DNA from: an uncultured Muribaculaceae bacterium
GTDB lineage: Bacteria > Bacteroidota > Bacteroidia > Bacteroidales > Muribaculaceae
Length of the DNA: 30,600 bases
Direction of reading: 5' to 3'
Assembly (NCBI GenBank): GCA_910583775.1
Contig: CAJTYD010000029.1
Location: 1-30,600 of the forward strand
Shown here: piece by piece, positions 14,909 to 22,557 of the stretch
Position numbering within the stretch: position 1 is the first letter of the stretch
Layout: every line of letters starts with the position of its first letter
The notes under the pieces: generated by a model
The model's database searches: none
Told to the model about the DNA's origin: nothing
Seen by the model: only the letters and a program-made list of their open reading frames with translations
Position numbers and translations under genes: made by a program

Positions 14909-15415
14909 TTATTTCTCCCCCAGCTCAGTATCCTCTATTGAAGGCACGGAACTCTTGAATTCGTCGGGGATGAATTTTATTAACTGAAATTCCGCCACTC
15001 CGATAGGTTGCGATGATGATTCGAGCGCATATTGGGCAAGCATATTGTCTTTATCCTTGCATATCAGCAAACCGATAGTGGGGCTGTCCTGCTCAGTTTT
15101 CAATATATGATTTACTGCTGTCATGTATGTGCCGAGTTGCCCAATGTTTCCGACTCCGAATGTACCCGTCTTGACTTCTATAACACAATATGCGTGCATT
15201 TTTATGTTATAAAATAGTAAGTCAATGAATTGCTCAGTGTGCCCTACTTTGAGACGATATTCTTCTCTGACGTAAGCAAAACCCTATCCAAGCTCAAGAA
15301 GGAACCGAGATATATTGGACATTAGAGCCTTTTTCAGTTCACGTTCTTTATAAGGCTCGGTCATTTCAGTAAAGTCGAATATATGGGTCTTTTGTCAGTT
15401 CCTGTGCAAGGTCGC
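14909..15415 (-). pseudogene. DUF1016 (YhcG-type) PD-(D/E)XK nuclease remnant
   Basis: Minus-strand reading gives, with one frame change near 15375-15395, LAQELTKDPYI then IFDFTEMTEPYKERELKKAL, a stop (TAG, 15284-15286) where the family has GLG(K/R)GF, then GFAYVREEYRL, EQFIDLLFYN and CVIEVKTG. The last two motifs are the D and E-x-K of the nuclease. Only the C-terminal third of the roughly 340-residue family remains; the upstream part is missing up to the thioesterase gene. Open reading frame 14909-15199 is the intact tail of this remnant. DUF1016 proteins are found in restriction and other mobile loci, so this is probably a scar of lost accessory DNA. Confidence 0.75.
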
Positions 15416-15447
15416 ATCGGGAGCCGGCAACAAGCTGGAGAATGCTT

Positions 15448-16296
15448 TTATCTGGCGGTGAGGCGGAAGCGGGAGAAGAGGATCGGGCGGGAGGCAACCG
15501 TGTCTATGATGGAGAAGGAGGTAATGCCTTCCGGCTCGCCGACATCTTGGCTTTGTGAGGAGGAATCGTGGTTTTGTGAGGCGGTGTCTTGATTCTCCGG
15601 GTCATAGTGGCGGCGGATGGCTACCTCCATGCCGAAACTGCCCTCATGCAGGAAACTCAGCTCGAGTCTCGACACGAAACAGCGGTCGAAATCCTCAAGC
15701 GAGTATCGGTTTAAAAGCAAAGTGAGATACCTCACGGTATTCACATGGCGGTAAAAATCTATGTCGTTATACTGGAAACGATAAAGCGTATCGGGGGATG
15801 TGGCCACAAGATTGCGGGTCCCTGCCTCGGGCTCGGTTCCGAAAGGCAGGATCATCGGGTGTTTCCCCTGACGAGCTATGGGGCATTCCCTGTCGGCGTC
15901 CACACTCTCCTCGGGAAGTTGCAGATGAGAGAGTCCGAAATTCTCATGCGTCTTCATGTTCAACACCATCCATATAGAGCGGGCATACCCTATAATCTCT
16001 CCCTCTTCGGTCTCGACAGAAAAATCGCGTATTGAGAAATGATGATTCCAACCCTCCACCCAGGTACGCAGCCGATAGTTGGTATTACATTTCGGATAAC
16101 GTTTCATCTCCACCGTCAGACGCGAAAGTACCCATCCCGCTCCGAGGTGAGCCATCGAAGGATTGCCGATTCCAAGAGAATTGGCATGCGCGGTAGCAAC
16201 CTCTATTATATTACTTACGAGAATATTGAGGGCAAGCTCTCCCTCCGGATTCGACTCGTTTGCGGAAATAAAAAATAAAGAACTATATTCTTCCAT
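15448..16296 (-). CDS. Acyl-ACP thioesterase (FatA/FatB type)
   Basis: A 282-residue double-hotdog protein that would release fatty acids from acyl carrier protein in the cytoplasm. The N-terminal hotdog includes WVLSRLTVEMKRYP and WVEGW; the second has YNDIDFYRHVNTVRYL, matching the plant motif DxNxHVNxxxY. The Asn of that motif is replaced by Tyr182 (D180-F-Y182-R-H184), which would affect catalysis if the alignment is right. A Gln/Ser-rich insert at about 233-254, built from an imperfect 21-base tandem repeat (about 15537-15593), makes it longer than the usual 245-250 residues. It lies 27 bases after the gph-like gene, so the two share a transcript. Confidence 0.8.
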   Translation of the reverse strand: MEEYSSLFFISANESNPEGELALNILVSNIIEVATAHANSLGIGNPSMAHLGAGWVLSRLTVEMKRYPKCNTNYRLRTWVEGWNHHFSIRDFSVETEEGEIIGYARSIWMVLNMKTHENFGLSHLQLPEESVDADRECPIARQGKHPMILPFGTEPEAGTRNLVATSPDTLYRFQYNDIDFYRHVNTVRYLTLLLNRYSLEDFDRCFVSRLELSFLHEGSFGMEVAIRRHYDPENQDTASQNHDSSSQSQDVGEPEGITSFSIIDTVASRPILFSRFRLTAR

Positions 16297-16323
16297 AGCA
16301 TTAAAAATTTAGGTCGAAAAGAA

Positions 16324-16977
16324 TCATTCCTGCGACTCAACCAATTTCAGTATCTCCTCGGGAGTATAGACGATGTGGTCGGCGTATGCTGCGCGCAGTT
16401 CCGAGACAGGACGGAAGCCCCATGTCACCCCGACAGACTCCACGCATGCACGGCGTGCCGTCTCCATATCCACGGCGGAATCGCCTACATAAAGAACCTC
16501 CGCCTTGGGAGTTGGCGATTCGTTCAATGCAGCGAAAACGATCGACGGATCCGGTTTCACCGGGCGGTCCTCCACCTGCCCGAGCAATGCGGCAAAATCG
16601 ATGTCAGGGAAATAATGCCCGATTATTTTCTCGACAGCCGCCTGATATTTGTTTGACGTGACAGCTACTTTCACATCCCTTTTGCGCAATTCGTGAAGCA
16701 GTTCGTGAATGCCATTGTAAGGGGCAGTGAGATCCGTGCAATGCACGTCATAATATTCACGAAACAGTTTAAGAAGTTCTTCCGTCACCGACGGATCAGC
16801 ATCCGGTTCGGCGCGCTCGATAAGCTTTCTTACTCCGTTTCCAACCATATAATTATATGTAGAGAGCGCATGCTCGGAAAAGCCCATTGTGCGCAAGGCA
16901 TAGTTGCAGGCGTTACCAAGGTCGGCTATTGTGTTGAGCAATGTCCCGTCGAGGTCGAAAATAACTAATTTCTTCAT
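16324..16977 (-). CDS. gph: HAD-family phosphoglycolate-phosphatase-like protein
   Basis: A 217-residue haloacid dehalogenase hydrolase. Motif I is IFDLDGTLLNT with nucleophile D8 and D10, motif II is VAVTSNK, and motif IV is VLYVGDSAVDME. The helical cap between motifs I and II is of the C1 type seen in Gph, which clears 2-phosphoglycolate formed during DNA repair. HAD specificity is hard to read from sequence, so the symbol is tentative; it could act on another phosphate ester. It is first in a two-gene minus-strand unit with the thioesterase. A promoter pair (TTTG, N19, TAATTTTA) lies just upstream at 16999-17029. Confidence 0.75.
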   Translation of the reverse strand: MKKLVIFDLDGTLLNTIADLGNACNYALRTMGFSEHALSTYNYMVGNGVRKLIERAEPDADPSVTEELLKLFREYYDVHCTDLTAPYNGIHELLHELRKRDVKVAVTSNKYQAAVEKIIGHYFPDIDFAALLGQVEDRPVKPDPSIVFAALNESPTPKAEVLYVGDSAVDMETARRACVESVGVTWGFRPVSELRAAYADHIVYTPEEILKLVESQE

Positions 16978-16998
16978 TCTATACGTGAAATATTTTTG

Positions 16999-17029
16999 TA
17001 AAATTAACGCTTTTCTTATTTATAACAAA
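16999..17029 (-). promoter_or_regulatory. Promoter of the gph-thioesterase unit
   Basis: On the minus strand TTTG (17026-17029), 19 bases, TAATTTTA (16999-17006), one base short of the -7 consensus. The start would be near 16993, about 15 bases before the ATG. Its -33 box lies in the A/T run of the hairpin at 17032-17058. Confidence 0.45.
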
Positions 17030-17031
17030 AA

Positions 17032-17058
17032 AACCGCCGGCATTTTCCGCCGGCGGTT
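17032..17058 (-). terminator. GC-rich hairpin terminator
   Basis: AACCGCCGG (17032-17040) pairs with CCGGCGGTT (17050-17058), loop of 9 bases. On the minus strand the stem is followed by TTTTTGTT. It is a second stop behind the gdhA terminator and shields the gph promoter from read-through. Confidence 0.65.
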
Positions 17059-17164
17059 ATAGGGAAGTCTAACCCCGACTTTCTCCAAAATCATGAATAA
17101 AAGTCCAATTTACAATCTGAATCATCAATGGAGCATTATCTCCGCCTTCCCGTTTTCTTCAAGA

Positions 17165-17204
17165 GAAAAAAGAAGAGGCCAGACACCTGATGTCCGACCT
17201 CTTC
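17165..17204 (-). terminator. Terminator of gdhA
   Basis: On the minus strand GAAGAGGTCGGACA pairs with TGTCTGGCCTCTTC around a short loop (17172-17204, two mismatches) and is followed by TTTTTTC (17165-17170). It lies 25 bases after the gdhA stop. Confidence 0.8.
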
Positions 17205-17228
17205 AATATTGGATAGTGTTTTTATCGA

Positions 17229-18566
17229 TTAGATGATGCCCTGAGCCATCATGGCGTCAGCTACCTTGAGGAAGCCTGCGATGTTGGCACCCTTCATGTA
17301 GTTGATGTAGCCGTCAGCCTGTTTGCCGTGCTCTACGCAAGCTGCATGGATGTCATGCATGATTGTGTGAAGCATCTCGTCAACCTTAGCGGCGCTCCAC
17401 TGGAGATGCTCTGCATCCTGTGTCATCTCAAGACCGGAAACAGCGACACCACCGGCGTTCACAGCCTTGCCCGGGCCATAAGGAATACGGTTTGCGATGA
17501 ATGTGTCGATAGCCTCGGGAGTACATCCCATGTTGGAAACCTCTGCTACGAGAAGAACCTTGTTTGCGACAAGCTGTTTTGCATCCTCGCCGTTGAGCTC
17601 GTTCTGGGTTGCGCAAGGAAGAGCGATGTCCACCTTCTGCTCCCAGGGTTTCTTGCCTGCATAGAATGTCGAGCCTGCGAATTTGTCGGCATAAGGAGCG
17701 ACAATATCGTTACCGCTTGCGCGGAGCTCAAGCATATATTCGATCTTCTCTGCATCGAGACCTGCGGGATCGTAGATATATCCGTCAGGACCGGAGATCG
17801 TAACGACCTTACCGCCGAGTTCGGTAGCCTTTGTGGCTGCGCCCCATGCTACGTTACCGAAGCCTGAGATAGCGATTGTCTTGCCCTTGATGTCTGTGCC
17901 GAGGTCTGCGAGCATCTGCTGTGTGTAATAGAGAGCGCCGAAACCTGTTGCCTCCGGACGGATACGGCTGCCGCCGAACGAAAGGCCTTTGCCTGTGAAT
18001 GTACCGGTGTTCTCGCGGGCGAGTTTCTTATACATTCCGTACATGTAGCCCACCTCACGGCCGCCTACACCTATATCGCCTGCCGGAACGTCACGGTCCG
18101 GACCAAGGTTACGCCAGAGCTCCATAACGAATGCCTGGCAGAAACGCATGATCTCTGCGTCGCTCTTGCCGCGCGGGCTGAAGTCGGAACCGCCTTTGCC
18201 ACCACCCATCGGAAGGGTTGTGAGAGCGTTTTTGAATGTCTGCTCGAATCCGAGGAACTTAAGGATTGAAAGGTTTACTGATGCATGGAAACGGATACCT
18301 CCCTTGTAGGGGCCGATAGCGTTGTTGAACTGCACGCGGTAGCCGATGTTGTTCTGAACCTCGCCTTTGTCGTCAACCCAGGATACACGGAATGTGAAGA
18401 TACGGTCGGGCTCTACCATACGCTCGATGATCTTGGCTTTCTCGTATTCAGGATGCTGGTTGTAAACGTCCTCTACTGAGAGAAGAACCTCTCTTACTGC
18501 CTGGAGATACTCTTTCTCTCCGGGATGTTTGGCCTCAAGATTGGCCATCACTTCATTAATGTTCAT
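17229..18566 (-). CDS. gdhA: NADP-type glutamate dehydrogenase
   Basis: A 445-residue hexameric-type glutamate dehydrogenase that interconverts 2-oxoglutarate + ammonia and glutamate, a main ammonia-assimilation route in Bacteroidales. The catalytic-lysine region PMGGGKGGSDF, the substrate-site stretch FCQAFVMELWRNLGPDRDVPAGDIGVGGREVG and the Rossmann GFGNVAWGAA are all present, and the length is normal for the GdhA family. It is transcribed alone, with an exact promoter at 18683-18713, a 71-base hairpin leader and its own terminator at 17165-17204. The coenzyme choice (NADP) follows from family resemblance and is not proven by a single residue. Confidence 0.95.
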   Translation of the reverse strand: MNINEVMANLEAKHPGEKEYLQAVREVLLSVEDVYNQHPEYEKAKIIERMVEPDRIFTFRVSWVDDKGEVQNNIGYRVQFNNAIGPYKGGIRFHASVNLSILKFLGFEQTFKNALTTLPMGGGKGGSDFSPRGKSDAEIMRFCQAFVMELWRNLGPDRDVPAGDIGVGGREVGYMYGMYKKLARENTGTFTGKGLSFGGSRIRPEATGFGALYYTQQMLADLGTDIKGKTIAISGFGNVAWGAATKATELGGKVVTISGPDGYIYDPAGLDAEKIEYMLELRASGNDIVAPYADKFAGSTFYAGKKPWEQKVDIALPCATQNELNGEDAKQLVANKVLLVAEVSNMGCTPEAIDTFIANRIPYGPGKAVNAGGVAVSGLEMTQDAEHLQWSAAKVDEMLHTIMHDIHAACVEHGKQADGYINYMKGANIAGFLKVADAMMAQGII

Positions 18567-18607
18567 GTTAATCAGTTTAGATTTACGGTTATATGCATTC
18601 TAATAAG

Positions 18608-18678
18608 AAAGAAACCGGCGATCGGATAAAGCGTTTGTTTTTTATCTGTCTTGTCCGGAACGCCTCTATCGTTTCTTT
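18608..18678 (-). promoter_or_regulatory. 5'-terminal hairpin in the gdhA leader
   Basis: AAAGAAAC (18608-18615) pairs with GTTTCTTT (18671-18678). Inside, GAT (18620-18622) pairs with ATC (18668-18670) and GCGTT (18631-18635) with AACGC (18659-18663). The outer arm begins at the predicted transcription start, so the mRNA would open with a long stem-loop. It could protect the message or sense a signal; a known riboswitch is not recognised. Confidence 0.5.
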
Positions 18679-18682
18679 GACG

Positions 18683-18713
18683 CAAACTTACAAACTTTAT
18701 TTCACACGGCAAA
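18683..18713 (-). promoter_or_regulatory. Promoter of gdhA
   Basis: On the minus strand TTTG (18710-18713), 19 bases, TAAGTTTG (18683-18690), an exact match to the Bacteroidetes pattern. The start is predicted near 18677, giving a leader of about 110 bases. Confidence 0.8.
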
Positions 18714-18818
18714 GAATTATTTGAATTATTTTATATGTTTTGCAACAACCTATTTTCGGCTGTGCATTCAGGGGCTGCTCCCGCGGAGAATTGACACCCG
18801 GCCCCGGGAAGCGAGGAC

Positions 18819-18851
18819 AAAAAAAGAGTGCCTTCCCGCGAAGGAAGGCAC
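18819..18851 (-). terminator. Terminator of the OmpA-family gene
   Basis: GTGCCTTCC (18828-18836) pairs with GGAAGGCAC (18843-18851) with a 6-base loop. On the minus strand TTTTTTT follows at 18819-18825. A T run on the plus side (18857-18862) would also let it work the other way. Confidence 0.85.
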
Positions 18852-18900
18852 CCGGTGTTTTTTAATTAATTTCGTTTAATCCTTATCCGGATCGTCCGTC

Positions 18901-20151
18901 TTACTTCTGTGTGAAGATTACGATACGGTTCCAGTCGTTCTGCTGATATTCCTGAGTGTCAGAACCGAAGAACTTGATTGTGAGACGATCACGTGAGATA
19001 CCGTACTGGTTTACGAGAGCGTCGGCAACTGCGTTGGCACGTTTCTCGGAGAGCTGCATGTTGTATTCAGCTGTACCTGTATCCTTGTCAGCATAACCGG
19101 CTACGACGATCTTCTCGTTGGGGTTAGCCTTAAGCCACTCAGCCATGTTGTAAACATTTACTTCCTCTGTAGGCATGATCTTGTAAGAGTTGATGAGGAA
19201 GCGAACGGTTGTCATAAGAGGAGCGTTCACGCAGTCTTTCTGAACCGGTTCGGGGCACGGGAGCTGAGCCTGGAGGGCAGCCACTTCCTGACCGCAAGCA
19301 AGGAGCTGAGCGCGGAGGTCGTTAACCTGACCGTTGAGAGCGGCGATCTGAGATACATACTCGCACTGGTTGAACTTACCCCAGCTGCGGCCGCCGATAT
19401 TGAAGTTGAAACCACCGAGAACGGCTACATCACCGTCGATAGAGTTGCCGCTTACGCTGCTGTTCCAGTTGTCGCCATAGAATGTTGCGCGTGCCTCTGC
19501 GAAGAAGTCAACATACTCGCAAAGACGGAAACGGAACTGAATACCTGCCGATACAGGGAGAGTCCATACAACGCTCTTTGCACGACCGTCTTTTCTGAAG
19601 ACATTTGTTCCGGCCGGTGTGCGACCTGCTGCGTCTTTGTAACCCCATGTAGCGTCACCACCAAAACCTGCGAACGGGATGATCGAGAACACACGGTTGT
19701 CGTTTACGCCGCCAAGTGAGTTAAACATATCCCACATGAACTCTGCCTGAAGATTGACATGCTTTGCGAATGTCCATCCGTTGGTAGGCTGTGCTGCGGA
19801 AGGATTGTTCCAGTGAAGAGCACCGCCCAGAGCCTTGATGCGGAAACCGATATAAGGAGAAACCCAACGGCCGAAACCGATACCGTAGGTTGCTGTCATT
19901 TTCTTACGGTTCACATTCTCACCGGCTGTCTTAACAGCACCTCTTTCAACGAAAGGCTGGTTGATACCGGCATTTACCTCGATAAACCAATTGTTACGCC
20001 AATTGGAGAAATAATGGGTTGTGTTGTCGCATGTAAATTCAGTTACTGTAGTAGCCTCATCTACAAAGACATCCTGTGCATAAGCGGGTGTGCAGAGAGC
20101 TGCTGAGCCGGCAACAACCGCAAAAGCGTAGTAGAGATTCTTAGCTTTCAT
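18901..20151 (-). CDS. OmpA-family outer-membrane protein
   Basis: A 416-residue protein. The signal peptide ends AYA-QD. A beta-barrel of alternating aromatic strands (NNWFIEVNAGINQPF, YGIGFGRWVSPYIGFR and others) fills about residues 45-265. A short coiled-coil-like linker (QIAALNGQVNDLRAQLLACGQEVAALQ) runs to about 295, and the C-terminal OmpA domain (about 310-416) has VAGYADKDTGTAEYN, LSEKRANAVADAL and NDWNRIVIF. OmpA domains hold the outer membrane to peptidoglycan. The spelling of the N-terminus resembles major porin-like proteins of Muribaculaceae. The gene is alone, with a terminator after it and a 290-base AT-rich region before it; it is probably abundant. Confidence 0.9.
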   Translation of the reverse strand: MKAKNLYYAFAVVAGSAALCTPAYAQDVFVDEATTVTEFTCDNTTHYFSNWRNNWFIEVNAGINQPFVERGAVKTAGENVNRKKMTATYGIGFGRWVSPYIGFRIKALGGALHWNNPSAAQPTNGWTFAKHVNLQAEFMWDMFNSLGGVNDNRVFSIIPFAGFGGDATWGYKDAAGRTPAGTNVFRKDGRAKSVVWTLPVSAGIQFRFRLCEYVDFFAEARATFYGDNWNSSVSGNSIDGDVAVLGGFNFNIGGRSWGKFNQCEYVSQIAALNGQVNDLRAQLLACGQEVAALQAQLPCPEPVQKDCVNAPLMTTVRFLINSYKIMPTEEVNVYNMAEWLKANPNEKIVVAGYADKDTGTAEYNMQLSEKRANAVADALVNQYGISRDRLTIKFFGSDTQEYQQNDWNRIVIFTQK

Positions 20152-20439
20152 AAATTTATAATTTTAAGAATAGATTGATTTTAATTTCTCTCAAATGCTT
20201 TTTTACATTTTTTATATATTTAACGTAGAAATGTTTTTTAATGTTTTATATCAACCCTTTTTTTTTACACAAATATTTCAATTTTTTCTCTAATCTTCGC
20301 ATTTTTCGATATGTTAGCCGATGAATATTTTTTCTCCTTTTTCTCTATTTTTAGCATTTTATGCCACTTTTTGATTTTATTATCTCATATATTTTAGCTA
20401 ATTTCGCATCTATGTTGGGATGAATTTAGCGTCTTTGGC
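20152..20439. other. AT-rich divergent intergenic region
   Basis: 288 bases between the divergent OmpA and LytM-like genes, very rich in T runs. On the minus strand AATATTTG (20270-20277) is one base off the -7 consensus but lacks a -33 partner. On the plus strand TAATTTCG (20399-20406) is a near match with a TTTG too far away. Promoters for both genes must lie here, but I cannot fix either. Confidence 0.5.
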
Positions 20440-21309
20440 ATGAAACGCATCAGGAAATACAGAATTCAGATAGAAGACGAATCAAGGTTGCAGAGAGTGG
20501 CAGACATTACGCTTTCTCCCGCCTCGATCGCCCTTATATGCCTGGGTTCTTTCGCCGTCATGATCCTGATCGCCGGCATCCTGGTGATGCTCACTCCGTT
20601 ACGCACTCTTCTGCCGGGATACCTCAAGCAGACGGAGCGCGCTGCCTCCGAAGACAACCTCATGCGGCTCGATTCCCTGCTGGGTGTTTACGAAAGAAAC
20701 CAGACTTTCCTCGACAATACTCTGCGCGCTTTCGACATCGACAGGATTCCTTCAGACACCGCGCTCAACGAGATCAACCGTATCATGTCGCCCGATTCGC
20801 TGCTCCCGGCCTCGGCACTGGAGCAGAAATTCGTGAGCACCATGGAGGAGAGGGAAAAATTCAATATCTCTGTTCTCGCCCCTCTCGCCGCCGACGGCAT
20901 GATGTTCTGTCCTGTAAGCGACGACGGCATTTTCACCATGGCCTCCCGAACCGATAACAGAGGCGTTTTCATCCTCGGAAGCGACCAGGCGGTAAGAAGC
21001 GTTGCCGACGGATCGGTGCTCGCCTCCTATTATTCTACCACCGACAACAGCTACACCGTTATCGTGCAGCATGCCCGCGGCTTCATCACACGCTACGATC
21101 ACCTGGGGCTGCCGCTGTCAGATGCCGGACAGAGTGTGCTCGGAGGCCAGATGATAGCTTTGCCTCCGCGCCCCGATAAATCAGGGAAACGGTCTATAGA
21201 GATTATGATGTGGCATAACAGCCAGCCGCTCGTGCCTTACGAATACCTCGGTGACTCAGGCGTTCCTAAAATAGCGGAGCCGGCTTTCGAGGACCCGAGA
21301 GGCAGATAA
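20440..21309 (+). CDS. LytM/M23-like membrane protein lacking zinc ligands
   Basis: A 289-residue protein with one N-terminal membrane segment (about 29-50), a helical middle, and a C-terminal M23-type domain (about 165-280). The fold marks are there: AVRSVADGSVLASYY, SYTVIVQHARGFITRYDHL, IEIMMWHNSQPLVPYEYL. The first zinc motif HxxxD is replaced (TDNRGVF) and the HxH of the last strand is K-R-S before IEI. Only the YDHL histidine remains. It is therefore probably not an active peptidase but a periplasmic scaffold or activator, as known for EnvC/NlpD-type LytM proteins. It leads the operon with dxr 31 bases later. Confidence 0.8.
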   Translation: MKRIRKYRIQIEDESRLQRVADITLSPASIALICLGSFAVMILIAGILVMLTPLRTLLPGYLKQTERAASEDNLMRLDSLLGVYERNQTFLDNTLRAFDIDRIPSDTALNEINRIMSPDSLLPASALEQKFVSTMEEREKFNISVLAPLAADGMMFCPVSDDGIFTMASRTDNRGVFILGSDQAVRSVADGSVLASYYSTTDNSYTVIVQHARGFITRYDHLGLPLSDAGQSVLGGQMIALPPRPDKSGKRSIEIMMWHNSQPLVPYEYLGDSGVPKIAEPAFEDPRGR

Positions 21310-21340
21310 AAATCCTCCCATCCTCCCCTTATATATAAAT

Positions 21341-22507
21341 ATGAGTATAGAAAAAAAGAATATCGCAGTGCTTGGAAGCACCGGGAGTATCGGCACTCAG
21401 ACGCTCGATATAATCGCGGAGCATCCCGACATGTTCAGAGCCGAAACGCTCACCGCAGGCCATAACTGGGAGCTACTCGCCGAGCAGGCGATGAGGTTCA
21501 GGCCTTCGCTTGCCGTCATCGCCGACAAGACGGCATATCCAAGTCTTAAGGAAGCCCTGAAAGATTACGACATCCGCGTCGAAGCCGGAGCCGAAGCCAT
21601 CGCTGAGGCCGCTTCGTTGCCTTCGGTCAATACCGTGGTGACGGCGATGGTCGGATACAGCGGACTTATTCCTACCGTGGCCGCGATAAAAGCCGGGAAA
21701 AAACGTATAGCTCTCGCCAACAAGGAGACTCTCGTGGTCGCAGGCGAGATTATATCCGGAATGATCCGCGGCAATGATGCCGAGATTGTACCTGTAGACA
21801 GCGAGCACTCCGCAATCTTCCAGTGTCTTGTAGGAGAAAAGAGAGAGAATCTCTCGAAAATCATTCTTACGGCAAGCGGAGGCCCCTTCCGCGACAAAAC
21901 TCTCGAGGAGCTTGAGAAGGTCACCGTAGCCGACGCCCTCCACCACCCCAACTGGAGCATGGGCGCGAAAGTAACCGTCGACTCGGCCTCGATGATGAAC
22001 AAAGGCTTCGAGATGATAGAGGCGAGATGGCTCTTCGACTGCCCGCCGGAAAAGATCGAGATCGTGGTTCATCCTCAGTCGATAGTCCACTCGATGGTGG
22101 AATTCATCGACGGCTCGATAAAGGCTCAGCTCGGAATGCCCGACATGCATATCCCCATCAGCTATGCCCTCGGCTATCCCGACAGGCTGACGAGCCCGAG
22201 ACCCGCGCTGCCTCTCTCTCGCTATCGGCATCTTGATTTCGAAGCCCCTGATTACAATAAATTTCCTCTGCTCTCATTCGCCTTCGAGGCCATAAGGAAG
22301 GGCGGAAATATGCCCTGCATCCTGAATGCGGCCAACGAAAAGGCTGTCGAGGCTTTTCTCAGCGGGAAGTTAAGGTTTGTCGATATGCCGCCGTTTGTCC
22401 AAAAGGTGATGGAGAGGGTGCCTTTTGTAAAAGACATCGATCTCGACACTCTTGTTCGTACCAATTCAGAGGCGATCGCTGTCAGCGAAGAGATTCTCAG
22501 ACGCTGA
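21341..22507 (+). CDS. dxr: 1-deoxy-D-xylulose-5-phosphate reductoisomerase
   Basis: A 388-residue enzyme that turns DXP into MEP with NADPH, the second step of the non-mevalonate isoprenoid pathway. The NADPH-binding loop GSTGSIG is at 12-18, the metal-site PVDSEHSAIFQ has D153 and E155, and the substrate loop NWSMGAKVTVDSASMMNKG and the C-terminal NAANEKAVEAFL are intact. Length is normal. The gene sits 50 bases before rseP; dxr next to rseP is a widespread bacterial order. Confidence 0.96.
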   Translation: MSIEKKNIAVLGSTGSIGTQTLDIIAEHPDMFRAETLTAGHNWELLAEQAMRFRPSLAVIADKTAYPSLKEALKDYDIRVEAGAEAIAEAASLPSVNTVVTAMVGYSGLIPTVAAIKAGKKRIALANKETLVVAGEIISGMIRGNDAEIVPVDSEHSAIFQCLVGEKRENLSKIILTASGGPFRDKTLEELEKVTVADALHHPNWSMGAKVTVDSASMMNKGFEMIEARWLFDCPPEKIEIVVHPQSIVHSMVEFIDGSIKAQLGMPDMHIPISYALGYPDRLTSPRPALPLSRYRHLDFEAPDYNKFPLLSFAFEAIRKGGNMPCILNAANEKAVEAFLSGKLRFVDMPPFVQKVMERVPFVKDIDLDTLVRTNSEAIAVSEEILRR

Positions 22508-22557
22508 TTTTTTTAAGAAAAAGCTTTTAACCGATACAAACATTAAGACTATAAGAA

